This document shows positions 25,281-34,660 of a stretch of 53,637 nt of DNA, in pieces (positions within the stretch are counted from its first letter, which is position 1; each line of letters begins with the position of its first letter). The notes beneath the pieces were generated by a model. It did not search any database, was not told the DNA's origin, and was given only the letters and a program-made list of their open reading frames with translations. Source of the DNA: Verrucomicrobiota bacterium (lineage in GTDB: Bacteria > Verrucomicrobiota > Verrucomicrobiia > Limisphaerales > JADLHS01). A program made the position numbers and the translations under genes. The stretch spans positions 1-53,637 of the forward strand of contig JABFSR010000230.1 of assembly GCA_013140495.1 (NCBI GenBank), written 5' to 3'.

Positions 25281-26378
25281 TTACTCAGCCAGCAGCTTTT
25301 CAACTTTGGATTCGAGCTTATCCCGACCGTTCAAGTCCCGAAGAATCCCCTTCTTGTCCACGAGCCACATGGCTGGAATGCTATGGATGCCATATTGCTT
25401 GCCGAATTTATTGCCCCAGCCTTCACCATCGAAGAATTGCGGCCAGGACATGCTCTTGTCGCCGACAAATTTTTCGAGCGCGTCTTTTTCCTGGTCGAAG
25501 CTGATGCCAACAATTTCAAATCCTTTGGGGTGGAGTTTGTCGTAGGTCTTTTTCACATTTGGAATTTCTGCCACACACGGGCCGCACCAGGTCGCCCAGA
25601 AATCCACGAGCACCACCTTGCCTTTCATTTTGCTGATGTCCACCTCCCGACCATCCACAGCCTTGAATGCGATAGCGAGCGGTTTGCCTACGGCCTCCAG
25701 CTTGTTTGCCAGTTCTTCGGCAGCCTGTTTGAGTTCATCCGAGACATTGGCGGCTTTGATTTCTTTTGCAATGGCCAGGGCCTTGTCCGCCTCCAGACTA
25801 TCGGCAGCCTGGATCAGTAATTGGTAACCTTCATCGCGCTTTGGGAATTCCTTGATGATTTGGCGCGCAGCCTTTTCGATGTCCGGATTGTCGCTGGCCC
25901 GGAGCGAGTTAATGGTGGCTCGCATGCGCAATTGCACGCGCTCGTCCTCGGATAGGTTGGGATCTTTCAGCTTCTCTGTCTCCAGTTTTTCCATTTCAGC
26001 GATCTTGCTCTTGTTGCCGAGCTGGACGGCGATGCTGAGCATTTGATCGTGTTTCTTGCGGGCGAGTTCGGCCTTGGGATGGCTTGGATACTTTTGTGCA
26101 AAGGCCCCGGCTTTGTCTGCCGCTTCCCCGGCGCGTACGGCCATTTGTTCGCGAAATTTCGCCTGTTGTTCGGGAGTGGGTTGTTTGCCCTGCCATTCGG
26201 CTGGAGGCGCAGGGGACTGCGTGGCCTTTTCGACTTCCTTCCAGGCGAGATCGGCCTCTGGAGCGGCGGGGGCATTCGTAGTTTCGGCACCACCAGCCTT
26301 GATGGAGAGAACCAGCAAGAAGGCGGTGGCGATTGACGCGAGCTGACGCGATGACAATTGGAGGCGGCTTGAGATCAT
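25281..26378 (-). CDS. Exported TlpA-like thioredoxin-fold protein with helical N-terminal domain
   Basis: 365 residues: signal peptide (ASIATAFLLVLSIKAGGA), a long helical Lys/Glu-rich region (about 45-225) with TPR-like spacing, and a C-terminal TlpA/AhpC-TSA domain (about 230-365) with active site WCGPC (C265, C268), SFDQEKDALEKFV and the cis-proline in HSIPAMWLVD. Such proteins reduce or maintain thiols in the periplasm. The helical half is unusual for plain TlpA and may bind partners. Starts at ATG 26378. Confidence 0.85.
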   Translation of the reverse strand: MISSRLQLSSRQLASIATAFLLVLSIKAGGAETTNAPAAPEADLAWKEVEKATQSPAPPAEWQGKQPTPEQQAKFREQMAVRAGEAADKAGAFAQKYPSHPKAELARKKHDQMLSIAVQLGNKSKIAEMEKLETEKLKDPNLSEDERVQLRMRATINSLRASDNPDIEKAARQIIKEFPKRDEGYQLLIQAADSLEADKALAIAKEIKAANVSDELKQAAEELANKLEAVGKPLAIAFKAVDGREVDISKMKGKVVLVDFWATWCGPCVAEIPNVKKTYDKLHPKGFEIVGISFDQEKDALEKFVGDKSMSWPQFFDGEGWGNKFGKQYGIHSIPAMWLVDKKGILRDLNGRDKLESKVEKLLAE

Positions 26379-26492
26379 ATCAATAGAGTCGTTTGGTTAT
26401 CTTGACAATCGTAGCTTCCCGGTTCGCGCTCGAAATAGCAAGCAGGCAGCCGTGTGAAGGTACGATTGGAAGAGGCGGCCAACCGAACGCAC

Positions 26493-26613
26493 GGAGCGCG
26501 AGCGGTCCCTCGCTCGCAGCGTTTCGCCATGCAGACAGACTCCGGACCTTCCGGAAATCCTCTTCCCATCCACGCGTTGCGGACGAGGGACCGTCCTGGG
26601 ACCGTCCGCGCTC
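26493..26613. repeat. GC-rich inverted-repeat element
   Basis: GGAGCGCGAGCGGTCC (26493-26508) and the reverse complement of 26598-26613 (GGAGCGCGGACGGTCC) agree at 14 of 16 positions and face each other across about 90 bases. The intergenic stretch 26379-26636 shows no credible gene; the short frames inside it are low-complexity Arg/Ser/Pro translations. Likely a short non-autonomous intergenic repeat. Confidence 0.5.
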
Positions 26614-26636
26614 CTTGGATGAATGCGTCGCATTGG

Positions 26637-27410
26637 TCAAGGGCGGGCGCTCAAATTCTTCAGCCCAGCCAGCATTCGGCTGTCAACGTCCGAGGGGTCT
26701 TGATACCAGTAGGCAATGCGACTCCCGCCGATGTTCCAACTGTGGAAGTAAAACATCTTCTCAAACCTGGCCCATGATGCCGAGCCGTCCACATAGACCT
26801 GGTTGCCGCCTTCGGGCAGACCGTTTGCACCTTGATGCGGCGGCATGTTCTCGTAGGCGGTATCTCGTCCGCCGCCCCATTTGCCGTCAATCTTCATGAC
26901 CGCATCGGCGGCGACGCACCACGAAGGCTTTGAACTCGCAAGCTTGACCGGACTGCGCGACGGAAATATGCCGAGCGGATTATTCCATTCCTTGATTCCC
27001 CCGAAGTATTGGTAGCCAATCACGAACTGTGGGTAGTCCGCTTCGAAGGTGGGGAACTTGGGACGATTCGGACAGGTCCAGATGGAGTTCGCATTGGTAA
27101 GAATGTTCAGCCCCAGGTTGCCCCAGAGCGCCCGCTCGGGCGGATCAAGGCAGACTTGGACCAGCGCCTGCCGCGCCACCACCAGCTTGTCATTGTTATC
27201 GCCCGCGTAAAGAAAACATCCGATGCCGAGCTGCTTCAAATTGTTCAGGCACTGGATTCGTTTTGCGCGTTCCTTGGCTTTGCTCAACGCGGGCAACAGC
27301 ATCGCTGCAAGAATGGCGATGATTGCGATCACCACGAGCAATTCGATCAAAGTGAAGCCCAACCGAAACTTCCTGGCCAGGAGTATGGAAACGGACGGGC
27401 TGGTTTTCAT
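26637..27410 (-). CDS. Pseudopilin-like protein with H-X9-DG-type C terminus
   Basis: 257 residues from ATG 27410, 17 bases after the sulfatase stop; the longer frame to 27644 runs antisense-like into the sulfatase. The class III prepilin signal [20 protein letters not shown] is textbook (cleavage before F), followed by [25 protein letters not shown]. The C-terminal half carries [19 protein letters not shown], the H/D-G motif region of the PVC-specific DUF1559-like families. It would be processed by a prepilin peptidase and anchored in the inner membrane. These large paralogous proteins in PVC bacteria have no settled role; linkage to sulfatases is common there. Confidence 0.88.
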   Translation of the reverse strand: MKTSPSVSILLARKFRLGFTLIELLVVIAIIAILAAMLLPALSKAKERAKRIQCLNNLKQLGIGCFLYAGDNNDKLVVARQALVQVCLDPPERALWGNLGLNILTNANSIWTCPNRPKFPTFEADYPQFVIGYQYFGGIKEWNNPLGIFPSRSPVKLASSKPSWCVAADAVMKIDGKWGGGRDTAYENMPPHQGANGLPEGGNQVYVDGSASWARFEKMFYFHSWNIGGSRIAYWYQDPSDVDSRMLAGLKNLSARP

Positions 27411-27426
27411 GTCTTTGTTTTCAAGG

Positions 27427-28935
27427 TTATTTTGTGATCGGCGCACTGCGACCTTCGGACTTGTATTTCTCCAACAGAGGTTTGAGGCGCTGCACGATCT
27501 CCGGTTTGTCGCCGTAAAGGTTGTGTTGTTGCGTAAGGTCACTGCGAAGGTTGTAGAGTTCGCCGGCGAATTGATTCGTCTGATAACCACGCTCCTGTTT
27601 GAACCATTCGGGCTCGTGATTGCCATCACCACTGGGTGCATCAATCAACACCCAATCTCCCTGGCGGATGGCGAGGCTGCCTCTGGCGCTGTGCAACACC
27701 GTCGCCTCCCGGATGGGCTTCGCGAGTTTTCGCTTCAGCAGCGCGGGTAGAATGTTGTAGCTGTCTTCACCAGCGTTGGCCGGAAGTTTGTCACCCAACA
27801 TCGCAGCGCACGTTGCCAACAAATCCACGTGGCAGATCGTTTCCGAGCTGACGGCACCAGCAGGAACATGCTTCGGCCAGCGGGCGATGAACGGGACGCG
27901 ATGTCCGCCTTCCCACGCATCACGTTTCACACCGCGCAAGCCGTCCATGCTGCGATGACCGTATTCCTTGATACGATCATACGCGCCGATTGTCACTTCG
28001 CTGGCCACTTCTGGGCCATTGTCGCTGGTAAAAATCACGAGCGTGTTCTTTGCGAGACCCGTGCGGGCCAGCGCGGCCATGACTTCGCCCACCGTTGCAT
28101 CAACTTGTGCGACAAAATCGCCGTAGTCGCCTGCCTGGCTGCGGCCTTTGAATTCCGCCGCCGGCACTACAGGGTAATGCGGCGCCGTGAGTGGGAAGTA
28201 GAGAAAGAACGGTTTGGCAGGAGATTTTGCTGCTGCATCCTCGATGTAACGCACGGCGCGTGTTGTGATCTCAGGCATGATGTTGGTGAGATTCCAGCCG
28301 GCAACCACCGGGCCGGGCCGGTTGAAGCCGCCCTTTGTTTGTGGAGACGCAATGGATGGAATTCCCACCGTGCGATCATTCTCGATGAAGCAATAGGGCG
28401 GGAAGTTTGGCAGATCCACACCGAAGTAGGAATCGAAGCCGCGAGTGATCGGCCCGCCGGAAATTGGTTTCGTGAAATCTACGTTGCCGATTCCGTCCTT
28501 GCTGGACGGTGGTTCACCGTCCTTGGTCGGCCAGCCCCAACCCAGATGCCATTTGCCGATGCAAGCTGTCGCGTAGCCGTGATTGCGTAACAGCGTTGGA
28601 ACAGTCAGCCGTCCTTCCTCAATCAGCGATGCTCCCCAAGGTGGCAACACTCCCGAAGTCATCCGCGAGCGAAATGCATAGCGGCCGGTCAACACTCCGT
28701 AGCGCGTTGGCGTGCAGACTGCGTCCGGCGCGTGTGCGTCCGTGAACCGCATGCCCTCTCGGGCGAGGCGGTCAAGGTTCGGCGTGGGGATTTTCGATTG
28801 CGGGTTATAGCTGTGTACATCGCCGTAGCCGAGGTCATCGGCGAGGATGTAAACGATGTTGGGTTTGGACTCGGCGGCTAACAATTGTCCGCAGAAAATC
28901 CAAAGCAGTGCGAGGATGGTGCAGAATGATTTCAT
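27427..28935 (-). CDS. Exported sulfatase (arylsulfatase A family)
   Basis: 502 residues with a signal peptide ([20 protein letters not shown]). Calcium-binding aspartates in [11 protein letters not shown] (D33, D34). The formylglycine motif is Cys-type, C74-T-P-T-R, so it needs a formylglycine-generating enzyme or anSME encoded elsewhere. [11 protein letters not shown] and [12 protein letters not shown] are conserved family blocks. It hydrolyses sulfate esters, probably of algal or animal glycans, in the periplasm or outside. The start overlaps the stop of the upstream sulfatase (ATGA at 28932-28935). Confidence 0.93.
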   Translation of the reverse strand: MKSFCTILALLWIFCGQLLAAESKPNIVYILADDLGYGDVHSYNPQSKIPTPNLDRLAREGMRFTDAHAPDAVCTPTRYGVLTGRYAFRSRMTSGVLPPWGASLIEEGRLTVPTLLRNHGYATACIGKWHLGWGWPTKDGEPPSSKDGIGNVDFTKPISGGPITRGFDSYFGVDLPNFPPYCFIENDRTVGIPSIASPQTKGGFNRPGPVVAGWNLTNIMPEITTRAVRYIEDAAAKSPAKPFFLYFPLTAPHYPVVPAAEFKGRSQAGDYGDFVAQVDATVGEVMAALARTGLAKNTLVIFTSDNGPEVASEVTIGAYDRIKEYGHRSMDGLRGVKRDAWEGGHRVPFIARWPKHVPAGAVSSETICHVDLLATCAAMLGDKLPANAGEDSYNILPALLKRKLAKPIREATVLHSARGSLAIRQGDWVLIDAPSGDGNHEPEWFKQERGYQTNQFAGELYNLRSDLTQQHNLYGDKPEIVQRLKPLLEKYKSEGRSAPITK

Positions 28936-30311
28936 GGTTTGTCAGAGCGAGATTTGGCTGTTGGCTGTTTTGGCGGGGGCGTCCATGCTGCTGGTTTGGG
29001 AACTGTTACCTTGAGTGGAGCGAGGTCTGCGTAGCGTTCCATTTCTCGCTGCAACAGAGAAGTCAGATCCGTGACTTTGGCGGCATGTCGGGGTTGATCA
29101 GCCAGATTCTTCAATTCGTGCGGGTCTTTCCTGAGATCAAACAACTGCGTTTTGTCCACCAGCGGATAGCGGATGAGTTTCCACCGGTCGTCGCGGATGG
29201 AACGCTGGCAGTTGCGATAACCGGTGTAGAGAACATCGCGGACCTTTGTTGCTTTGCCGTGGAGAATCGGCGCAAGGCTTCTGCCTTCGACGGCTTCAGG
29301 AACGGTTGCCCCGGCGAGATCGCAAAACGTGGGGAACAAATCCATGAGGTAGATCAGTGCGGCGCTCCTGCCTTTTGCGATGCTCGGCCCGGCGATGACG
29401 CATGGAACGTGCATGCCGCCGAATTCGTAGAGGTTTTGTTTTCCAAACAGCCCGTGCTCGCCCAGCGAAAGGCCGTTGTCACCGGTAAAAATGATGATGG
29501 TATTCTCCCATTCGCCGGAGGCTTTGAGTTGGTCGAAAATGCGCCCGACATGATGATCAAGACCCGTGACGCACGCATAGTAATCCGCAAGTTGCTGTTT
29601 TGTGTCTTTCGGTGTGCGTGGCCACGGGGCGAGTTGCTCGTCGCGAACTGTCATTTCACCGTTGTCGAAAGGATGCTGCGGCAAGAAGGCAGCGGGCAGG
29701 GGAATCCGCTTGGGGTCGTAGAATTTGTGGAACTCTGGGGCGGCGACGCGCGGATCGTGCGGCACGGGCGGTGCGAAGTAGATGTAAAACGGTTTGTCCT
29801 GCTTGCGAGCTTTTAGAAACTGGATGGTTGCGTCCGCGTGCCGTTCGCTGGATCCCCGCCGCAGTTCCGGACTGTGATCATCCATGATGATGTTCGTGTC
29901 GAACGCGCGGAGGCCGGCGGTGAATTCGTTGCCGCCTTTGCCGACGTGAAACGTTTCGTAGCCAGCAGCGCCAAGCACCTTCGGCAGGGTTTGCGAGGCA
30001 TCGACATCTTTCGCGCGTCCGTCCGGAATTCGCAGCCATGATTTGCCTGAGAGCAACATGGTGCGGCTGGGCAGGCACACCGCGCCTACCATTGAGCCCA
30101 TGGTGTAACAATGCGTGAACGTCATGCCACGTTGCACGAGCGAATCCAGGTTGGGCGTCTTCAGCAGACGATTGCCAAGCGCGTGCAAGCCGTCGGCCCG
30201 ATGGTCGTCCGCGTGGATGTGGAGGATGTTGACCTTGCGCGCTTCGGCGGCAAACGCGGTGAGTCCAACCAGGCCAAAGACCAAGGTTAGGACGAGGCGT
30301 TTGCTTTGCAT
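28932..30311 (-). CDS. Exported sulfatase
   Basis: 459 residues from ATG 30311, which begins a signal peptide (MQSKRLVLTLVFGLVGLTAFA); a GTG at 30353 is possible but adds a polar tail. Metal aspartates in HIHADDHRAD (D35, D36). Cys-type formylglycine motif C79-L-P-S-R. Later blocks are FTGDNGLSLGEHGLFGKQNLYE and HVPCVIAGP. First gene of the operon with a second sulfatase and the pseudopilin-like gene. It differs clearly from the downstream sulfatase, so the two probably remove different sulfate groups. Confidence 0.92.
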   Translation of the reverse strand: MQSKRLVLTLVFGLVGLTAFAAEARKVNILHIHADDHRADGLHALGNRLLKTPNLDSLVQRGMTFTHCYTMGSMVGAVCLPSRTMLLSGKSWLRIPDGRAKDVDASQTLPKVLGAAGYETFHVGKGGNEFTAGLRAFDTNIIMDDHSPELRRGSSERHADATIQFLKARKQDKPFYIYFAPPVPHDPRVAAPEFHKFYDPKRIPLPAAFLPQHPFDNGEMTVRDEQLAPWPRTPKDTKQQLADYYACVTGLDHHVGRIFDQLKASGEWENTIIIFTGDNGLSLGEHGLFGKQNLYEFGGMHVPCVIAGPSIAKGRSAALIYLMDLFPTFCDLAGATVPEAVEGRSLAPILHGKATKVRDVLYTGYRNCQRSIRDDRWKLIRYPLVDKTQLFDLRKDPHELKNLADQPRHAAKVTDLTSLLQREMERYADLAPLKVTVPKPAAWTPPPKQPTAKSRSDKP

Positions 30312-30443
30312 GGTGGGGAGATTGTGCATCAGAGGTGTGTCCGGACAAAGCACAGTTTCCCTTCAAGCTGTAGCCAAAGGCGTTATTCTTCTTAACACTT
30401 CTGATAGATTGAGGTATATCTTGGTTGTTGTGAGATTGGTTTT

Positions 30444-31130
30444 ATGCAAAGAAGTGTCCTAATCCTCCTTGCTTGGGCGATTGGATTGAACTTCGCCGAA
30501 TGTCAGGAAAGCAATTCCGTCCCAACCCTTACTCCATTGCGGTTGCAACTCCCGGCACCCAGCTTGGGAGGGAATGGGCCGCTTAATCTGCCTTCTGGTC
30601 CGCATATCGATCCTTATCCTTCGCGCCCGCCTGCCCCATTACTGGTGCCGGTTGAGGTCACCAACCTTGCCAGAGGAAAGCCGGTTACTTCGAGCGCTGC
30701 GTCGCCAGTCCGTGGAGATCTCTCGAAGATCACGGATGGAAGCAAGGAGGCGTTCGGTTTTGATCTGGTCGAGATCAAAGCGGGAGTTCAATGGGTGCAG
30801 GTTGATTTGCTCGCGGAACATTCGATCTATGCAATCGCAATCTGGCATGACGCCTATTTTCATTACCCTGTGACGCGTAGTGTAATTGTGCAGGTTTCAA
30901 ATGACTCAAGCTTCACCAACAATGTTCGGACACTTTTCAACAACGACTTTGAGAATTGTGCCGGCTTTGGAGTTGGCACTGACAAAGAGTACTTCGAATC
31001 GCATTTTGGAAAATCGATTGCTGGCAATGGTGCAAATGCACGATATGTGCGGTGTTATAGTAACGGCAATAGCAACGGGAAACTCAACGGCTATGCTGAG
31101 GTGGAAGTTTGGGGGCTGCCCAAGCCGTGA
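30444..31130 (+). CDS. Secreted discoidin (F5/8 type C) domain protein
   Basis: 228 residues. Signal peptide (SVLILLAWAIGLNFAECQE), a Pro-rich linker (LRLQLPAPSLGGNGPLNLP...YPSRPPAPLLVP), then one F5/8C-like domain (LARGKPVTSSAASPVRGDLSKITDGSKEAF, WVQVDLLAEHSIYAIAIWHD, ANARYVRCYSNGN, AEVEVWGLP). No catalytic domain, so it is probably a carbohydrate-binding surface or secreted protein. It stands between the sulfatase operon (divergent) and the convergent hydrolase gene, consistent with a polysaccharide-degradation region. Confidence 0.8.
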   Translation: MQRSVLILLAWAIGLNFAECQESNSVPTLTPLRLQLPAPSLGGNGPLNLPSGPHIDPYPSRPPAPLLVPVEVTNLARGKPVTSSAASPVRGDLSKITDGSKEAFGFDLVEIKAGVQWVQVDLLAEHSIYAIAIWHDAYFHYPVTRSVIVQVSNDSSFTNNVRTLFNNDFENCAGFGVGTDKEYFESHFGKSIAGNGANARYVRCYSNGNSNGKLNGYAEVEVWGLPKP

Positions 31131-31185
31131 GGGTTCTGGTCACGAATTGCTTCGAACAGAAGCCAATGTGGCCAATCTCGGGGAT

Positions 31186-31980
31186 TCAAGGTTTCGCCTG
31201 CTTGATGACAAAGTCCACGAGCTCCTGACACTGGAAGAATCCTTCCCACATGTTGTGTCCCTGGCCGGCTGGGATGATGAGTTGCATCTTTCCGCCGAGT
31301 GCTTCGTATCGTTTTCGCATTTCACCTGAGTTCGCCTCGATTGGCACGGTCTTGTCAATGTCTCCATGGATGGCGAACAGCGGCACGCCGGCCTTGGCCA
31401 GCGCGGCTAGGCGGTCAATGGGATTGTGTTCGGTGAGGTGTGCTGAAAGCTCATCGGCAGTCATGTGGTAAGCGCCGCATGCGGTGGCGATGCCGGGGTA
31501 GCTTGCGATGTTGCACACCGGGTAAATGCCCGCAAACCCAGCGACCTTGTCTGGATTCTCGGCGGCCCAGGAGAGGGTCATCAAACCACCGCGGCTGCGC
31601 CCAAGCATCAGGGCCTTTTGCGCGAATCCGCGGTGCTTGGTGAGTTCGCTGTGCAAGGCGGAGTAAAGCTTGCGTCCGTCCGGACTACCGTAGGATTCGC
31701 CAACATCAATGCCTGCAATGGCGATGCCGGCCTGGGTGAAGCGTTCAAACATCCATTTCTCCTCGTTGCCGGGCAGGCCTGGCAGAGTTGGCGCGTACCA
31801 GACCCACGGGATCAGATTATTGGTGGATTTTGTTTGAGGGAGAATCACGAAGGCAGTCCGGCCTTGAACCAGGAAGGCCTCGCCTGGTATTGGCAGAGCT
31901 TTTGTTGGTGTATCAGCTGCCTGCAGGGTGGGAGGTGCGAGCAAAAGAACGGCGGCGAGAACGAGTGAAAAGTTTTTCAT
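31186..31980 (-). CDS. Exported alpha/beta hydrolase (esterase or peptidase-like)
   Basis: 264 residues with a signal peptide (NFSLVLAAVLLLAPPTLQAAD). The nucleophile elbow is GRSRG (S129), the acid probably in HGDIDKTVP, and the His in AGQGHNMWEG, giving a standard Ser-Asp-His triad. The shape fits the prolyl-oligopeptidase/dienelactone-hydrolase-like group of secreted esterases. ATG 31980 is preceded within 34-77 bases by a terminator-like hairpin, so expression may depend on readthrough. Confidence 0.82.
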   Translation of the reverse strand: MKNFSLVLAAVLLLAPPTLQAADTPTKALPIPGEAFLVQGRTAFVILPQTKSTNNLIPWVWYAPTLPGLPGNEEKWMFERFTQAGIAIAGIDVGESYGSPDGRKLYSALHSELTKHRGFAQKALMLGRSRGGLMTLSWAAENPDKVAGFAGIYPVCNIASYPGIATACGAYHMTADELSAHLTEHNPIDRLAALAKAGVPLFAIHGDIDKTVPIEANSGEMRKRYEALGGKMQLIIPAGQGHNMWEGFFQCQELVDFVIKQAKP

Positions 31981-32013
31981 GAGGAGTGGTTTTGTTTTTG
32001 AGTTTAGATGTAC

Positions 32014-32057
32014 AAAAAAACCGGGTCAAACAGCCAGGGGATGGCCGGGAGACCCGG
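32014..32057 (-). terminator. Terminator-like hairpin in the leader of the alpha/beta hydrolase gene
   Basis: On the minus strand CCGGGTC pairs with GACCCGG (32051-32057 and 32021-32027), with an inner GCCA/TGGC stem, followed directly by seven Ts (32020-32014). This has all the marks of a rho-independent terminator. The hydrolase ATG (31980) is only 34 bases further on, too close for an independent promoter after the T-run. It may end the DUF1080 transcript or act as an attenuator. Confidence 0.65.
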
Positions 32058-32277
32058 GGAATTTCGATTAGTTCAAGAGCAGGGCTATGTAGCAGTTCAT
32101 CGCAGACCAGAACTAATGATCCACGCTGAAATCGTAAAAATCTTCAAAGAACATCCGCCCGAACTGTGAGCGCTTTTCCGCGATGCAACGCGCTTGTGTT
32201 AGTTCAGACTTGGTTTGAACAGAATTGTTCAAATAATTTTTGTCGTTTCAGAAGGTTTCAGTTGCGAGCAAAACTCC
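32058..32277 (-). other. 220-base leader region, no firm gene
   Basis: Lies between the DUF1080 stop and the terminator-like hairpin. It contains a perfect eight-base stem (32214-32221 with 32226-32233, TTTGAACA/TGTTCAAA) and a possible 39-codon minus-strand frame starting at TTG and ending DFYDFSVDH near 32115. Neither is convincing alone. An aptamer for a downstream attenuator could fit here, but I see no known riboswitch signature. Confidence 0.3.
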
Positions 32278-33309
32278 TCACAGCCGCTTGATCCAGATGT
32301 TGCGATATTGAACGGGGTTGCTGTGGTCCTGCAACATGAGTGCGCCGGGCAGGCCTTCCTTGTCGTCCAACCCACCTGGCGTAGGGTGGGGCAGTTCGTA
32401 ATTGTCGTGAATCTTCACTCCATTGTGAAGAACCGTGACCCGGGCATTGGTCGTCTTCTTGCCGTTCGCGTCCAGTTTGGCCGAGTGAAAAGTGATGTCA
32501 TAGGTTTGCCACTGAAGCGGCGGAGCGCACATGTTCACAGCCGGACGACAAATCTGATAGAAGCCACCGCATTCATTGTCCATTCCTTCCAAGCCGTAGC
32601 TGTCCAGCACTTGCGTTTCGTAACGGCCCTGCAAATACACGCCGCTGTTGCCTCGTGCCTGGCCGAAGTCGCGCGGCATGTAGGGCAGGCGGAACTCCAA
32701 GTGCAGTTGATGATCGCCAAATTTCTCCTTCGTTACGAGGTCGCCACCCTTAACGACTTCCATTGCACCGTCAGGAAGTATCTTCCATCCCGAAGATTTT
32801 CCGTCGCGGGTTTGCCATTGATCCAGATTTTTCCCGTCGAACAACACTACCGCACCTTCCAGTGGACGTTTGCCCAGTTCTGGCGAAATGCGCTGGGTCT
32901 TCTTGAGGTCGAACTGGCCTTTCAAGAGTCCGGTAATCGTGCCTTGGACTGAATTGTCCGCCAGTTTCCCCGACCAAACCGATGCGGAGAAGAATACGCC
33001 TTTGTCGGTTGTTTCAACGACGTGGCTGGCATCCAGCGGGATGTCATCCATGAATCGGAACTGACCATCACGAATCTCACCACGCAACCGGTGGAGGTAA
33101 GGGTTGCGCCTGCTGAAATCGCCAACGAACCGCGCTTCGTAACGGCCTTTGTCCAGCGGAATCATGTAAACGGAAACCGGCTCCTTCTGGCCACCAATGG
33201 AGACACTACCCTGCCAATCGCCCATGAATGGATCGGAGGGATTCTGCGCGGCGGCGCGTAGCGACAAAATCGCCGTAACAACTATGAGTGGTTTGATTTT
33301 AAGTTTCAT
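32278..33309 (-). CDS. Secreted DUF1080 (3-keto-disaccharide hydrolase-like) protein
   Basis: 343 residues with a signal peptide (MKLKIKPLIVVTAILSLRAAA). The N-terminal part (30-145) is a beta-rich domain (MGDWQGSVSIGG). From about residue 150 comes the DUF1080 concanavalin-like domain: VVLFDGKNLDQWQTRDGK, FGDHQLHLEFRLPY, RGNSGVYLQGRYETQVLDSYG, QWQTYDITFH, GALMLQDHSNPVQYRNIWIK. These are characteristic. Members act on or bind glycans, and some cleave 3-keto-glycosides. Abundant in PVC genomes. It is divergent from the purine cluster and probably unrelated to it. Confidence 0.9.
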   Translation of the reverse strand: MKLKIKPLIVVTAILSLRAAAQNPSDPFMGDWQGSVSIGGQKEPVSVYMIPLDKGRYEARFVGDFSRRNPYLHRLRGEIRDGQFRFMDDIPLDASHVVETTDKGVFFSASVWSGKLADNSVQGTITGLLKGQFDLKKTQRISPELGKRPLEGAVVLFDGKNLDQWQTRDGKSSGWKILPDGAMEVVKGGDLVTKEKFGDHQLHLEFRLPYMPRDFGQARGNSGVYLQGRYETQVLDSYGLEGMDNECGGFYQICRPAVNMCAPPLQWQTYDITFHSAKLDANGKKTTNARVTVLHNGVKIHDNYELPHPTPGGLDDKEGLPGALMLQDHSNPVQYRNIWIKRL

Positions 33310-33439
33310 AAGTGGATGGTCGAAGAGTCTGATTGTTAATCGCAGGCGGTGTCAAATTATCGTTTCCATCAAACCGTGTGGCTGGTGGGATGTGTGGCGT
33401 GCGGTAAACATCTTCGAGAAATCAATATGATGGCGCGTC

Positions 33440-33467
33440 TTGACACGACGGAGAAACGGGTTTCAAT
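33440..33467 (+). promoter_or_regulatory. Candidate sigma-70-type promoter for purine-catabolism cluster
   Basis: TTGACA at 33440-33445, a 16-base spacer, then TTCAAT at 33462-33467 (four of six match TATAAT). It ends 57 bases before the uraD start. Found by eye in the only long divergent gap (33310-33524) before the cluster; no operator was recognised. Confidence 0.35.
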
Positions 33468-33524
33468 CTCCACAGTTTTTGCAGGCAAGTCGGATCGAGA
33501 CATTCCATCAATGATTATTTTTCC

Positions 33525-34070
33525 ATGAGCGAGCCAAGTCCACAGCAAGCCTCCGTGCCGCGAAGATCCATCGCCGAAATCAGCGCGATGTCCTGTGAGG
33601 ACTTTGTCCGGCTTGTCGGGTCTGTCTTCGAGCATTCGCCGTGGATTGCCGAGGCTGTATGGTCGGGTCGTCCGTTTGTCAGTGTGGAGCAGCTTCACGC
33701 AGCGATGTGCACAATCGTCCGTTCCGCTTGTGAAGAGAAACAACTCGCGTTGATCCGTGCCCATCCAGACCTCGTCGGTCGCGCGGCATTGGCAGGCACG
33801 CTCACGCGCGAATCCGCGAGCGAACAGGCGGGCGCGGGGTTGGGTGATCTCACGTTGGAAGAAGTTGCGTTGTTCCAGTCGAACAACGCGGCCTACAAGG
33901 AGAAGTTTGGCTTTCCGTTCGTCATCTGCGCGCGTCTCAACAAAAAGGAAGCGATCCTGGACGGGTTTAAGGTTCGCCTGCAAAATTCCAGTGAGCAGGA
34001 AGTGAAGGCCGCGCTGGAGGAGATTTTCAAGATTGCAGAACTGCGCCTTCAAGACTTAACTCACGTCTGA
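33525..34070 (+). CDS. uraD: OHCU decarboxylase
   Basis: 181 residues. It matches 2-oxo-4-hydroxy-4-carboxy-5-ureidoimidazoline decarboxylase: catalytic His in IRAHPDLVGRAA (H80), E100-Q101 in ESASEQAGAGL, and NNAAYKEKFGFPFVICARL near the end. It makes S-allantoin from OHCU, the third step after urate oxidation. ATG 33525 starts about 20 residues before the conserved domain. The next gene (uraH) starts 4 bases after its stop. No urate oxidase is in the window, so urate entry is encoded elsewhere. Confidence 0.92.
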   Translation: MSEPSPQQASVPRRSIAEISAMSCEDFVRLVGSVFEHSPWIAEAVWSGRPFVSVEQLHAAMCTIVRSACEEKQLALIRAHPDLVGRAALAGTLTRESASEQAGAGLGDLTLEEVALFQSNNAAYKEKFGFPFVICARLNKKEAILDGFKVRLQNSSEQEVKAALEEIFKIAELRLQDLTHV

Positions 34071-34073
34071 CTT

Positions 34074-34430
34074 ATGCCTGCCAAACTCAGCACACACGTT
34101 TTGGATACTGCGCACGGTTGTCCAGCGCAGGGAATGAAAATTGAATTGTGGTCGCTTGACGGTGAGGATCGCACGCTGGTCACCACCGCCAAGACCAATA
34201 CCGACGGTCGCACGGATTCGCCGCTGCTGGCTGCCGATGAAATGAAGGCGGGTCAGTACGAAATCGTTTTCTTTGTCGGCGATTACTTCGCGGCCAAGGC
34301 CACGCCGATGCCCAAGCTGCGTTTTCTGGATCATGTGCCGGTGCGTTTCGGAATCGCTGATGCCGGCGCGTCGTATCATGTACCCTTGCTCTGTTCGCCG
34401 TGGAGTTACTCGACGTATCGGGGGAGTTGA
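34074..34430 (+). CDS. uraH: 5-hydroxyisourate hydrolase (transthyretin-like)
   Basis: 118 residues, the usual length. N-terminal KLSTHVLDTAHGCPAQGM, central LLAADEMKAGQYEIVFFVGDYF and the diagnostic C terminus YSTYRGS are all present. It hydrolyses 5-hydroxyisourate to OHCU, the step before uraD. Its stop is followed by the inverted-repeat element. The tight spacing with uraD shows a shared transcript. Confidence 0.95.
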   Translation: MPAKLSTHVLDTAHGCPAQGMKIELWSLDGEDRTLVTTAKTNTDGRTDSPLLAADEMKAGQYEIVFFVGDYFAAKATPMPKLRFLDHVPVRFGIADAGASYHVPLLCSPWSYSTYRGS

Positions 34431-34436
34431 ATGAAA

Positions 34437-34660
34437 AAGCTCCAAGCTCCAACATCCAAGCTCCAGAGAAGCTTCAACCTCCGAACATTTGACAAGGCTG
34501 GCGGGGCGCGTCACTTCTGCCTTCGCATCGCTACGGCACGACAAGCCGTGCGTGCCGTTCGGTTGCAATCGAAGCCCGGCGCGCACAGGAGTGACGCCCC
34601 CTACCAAAGCATTTGGTGCTTGGTGATTCTCTGGAGCTTGGATGTTGGAGCTTGGAGCTT
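34437..34660. repeat. Element bounded by perfect 34-base inverted repeats
   Basis: Positions 34437-34470 and 34627-34660 are perfect reverse complements over 34 bases (AAGCTCCAAGCTCCAAC... at the left). The 156 bases between show no credible gene. The right arm ends directly at the ATG of the allantoate amidohydrolase, and its GGAGCTT supplies that gene's ribosome-binding sequence. GCTCCAA-type repeats are common between genes of this bacterial group. Insertion between uraH and the next gene did not separate the cluster. Confidence 0.85.

Noticed and set aside
26379..26640. Short frames on both strands between the thioredoxin and pseudopilin genes
   Set aside because: They fall in a GC-rich inverted repeat and give low-complexity translations.
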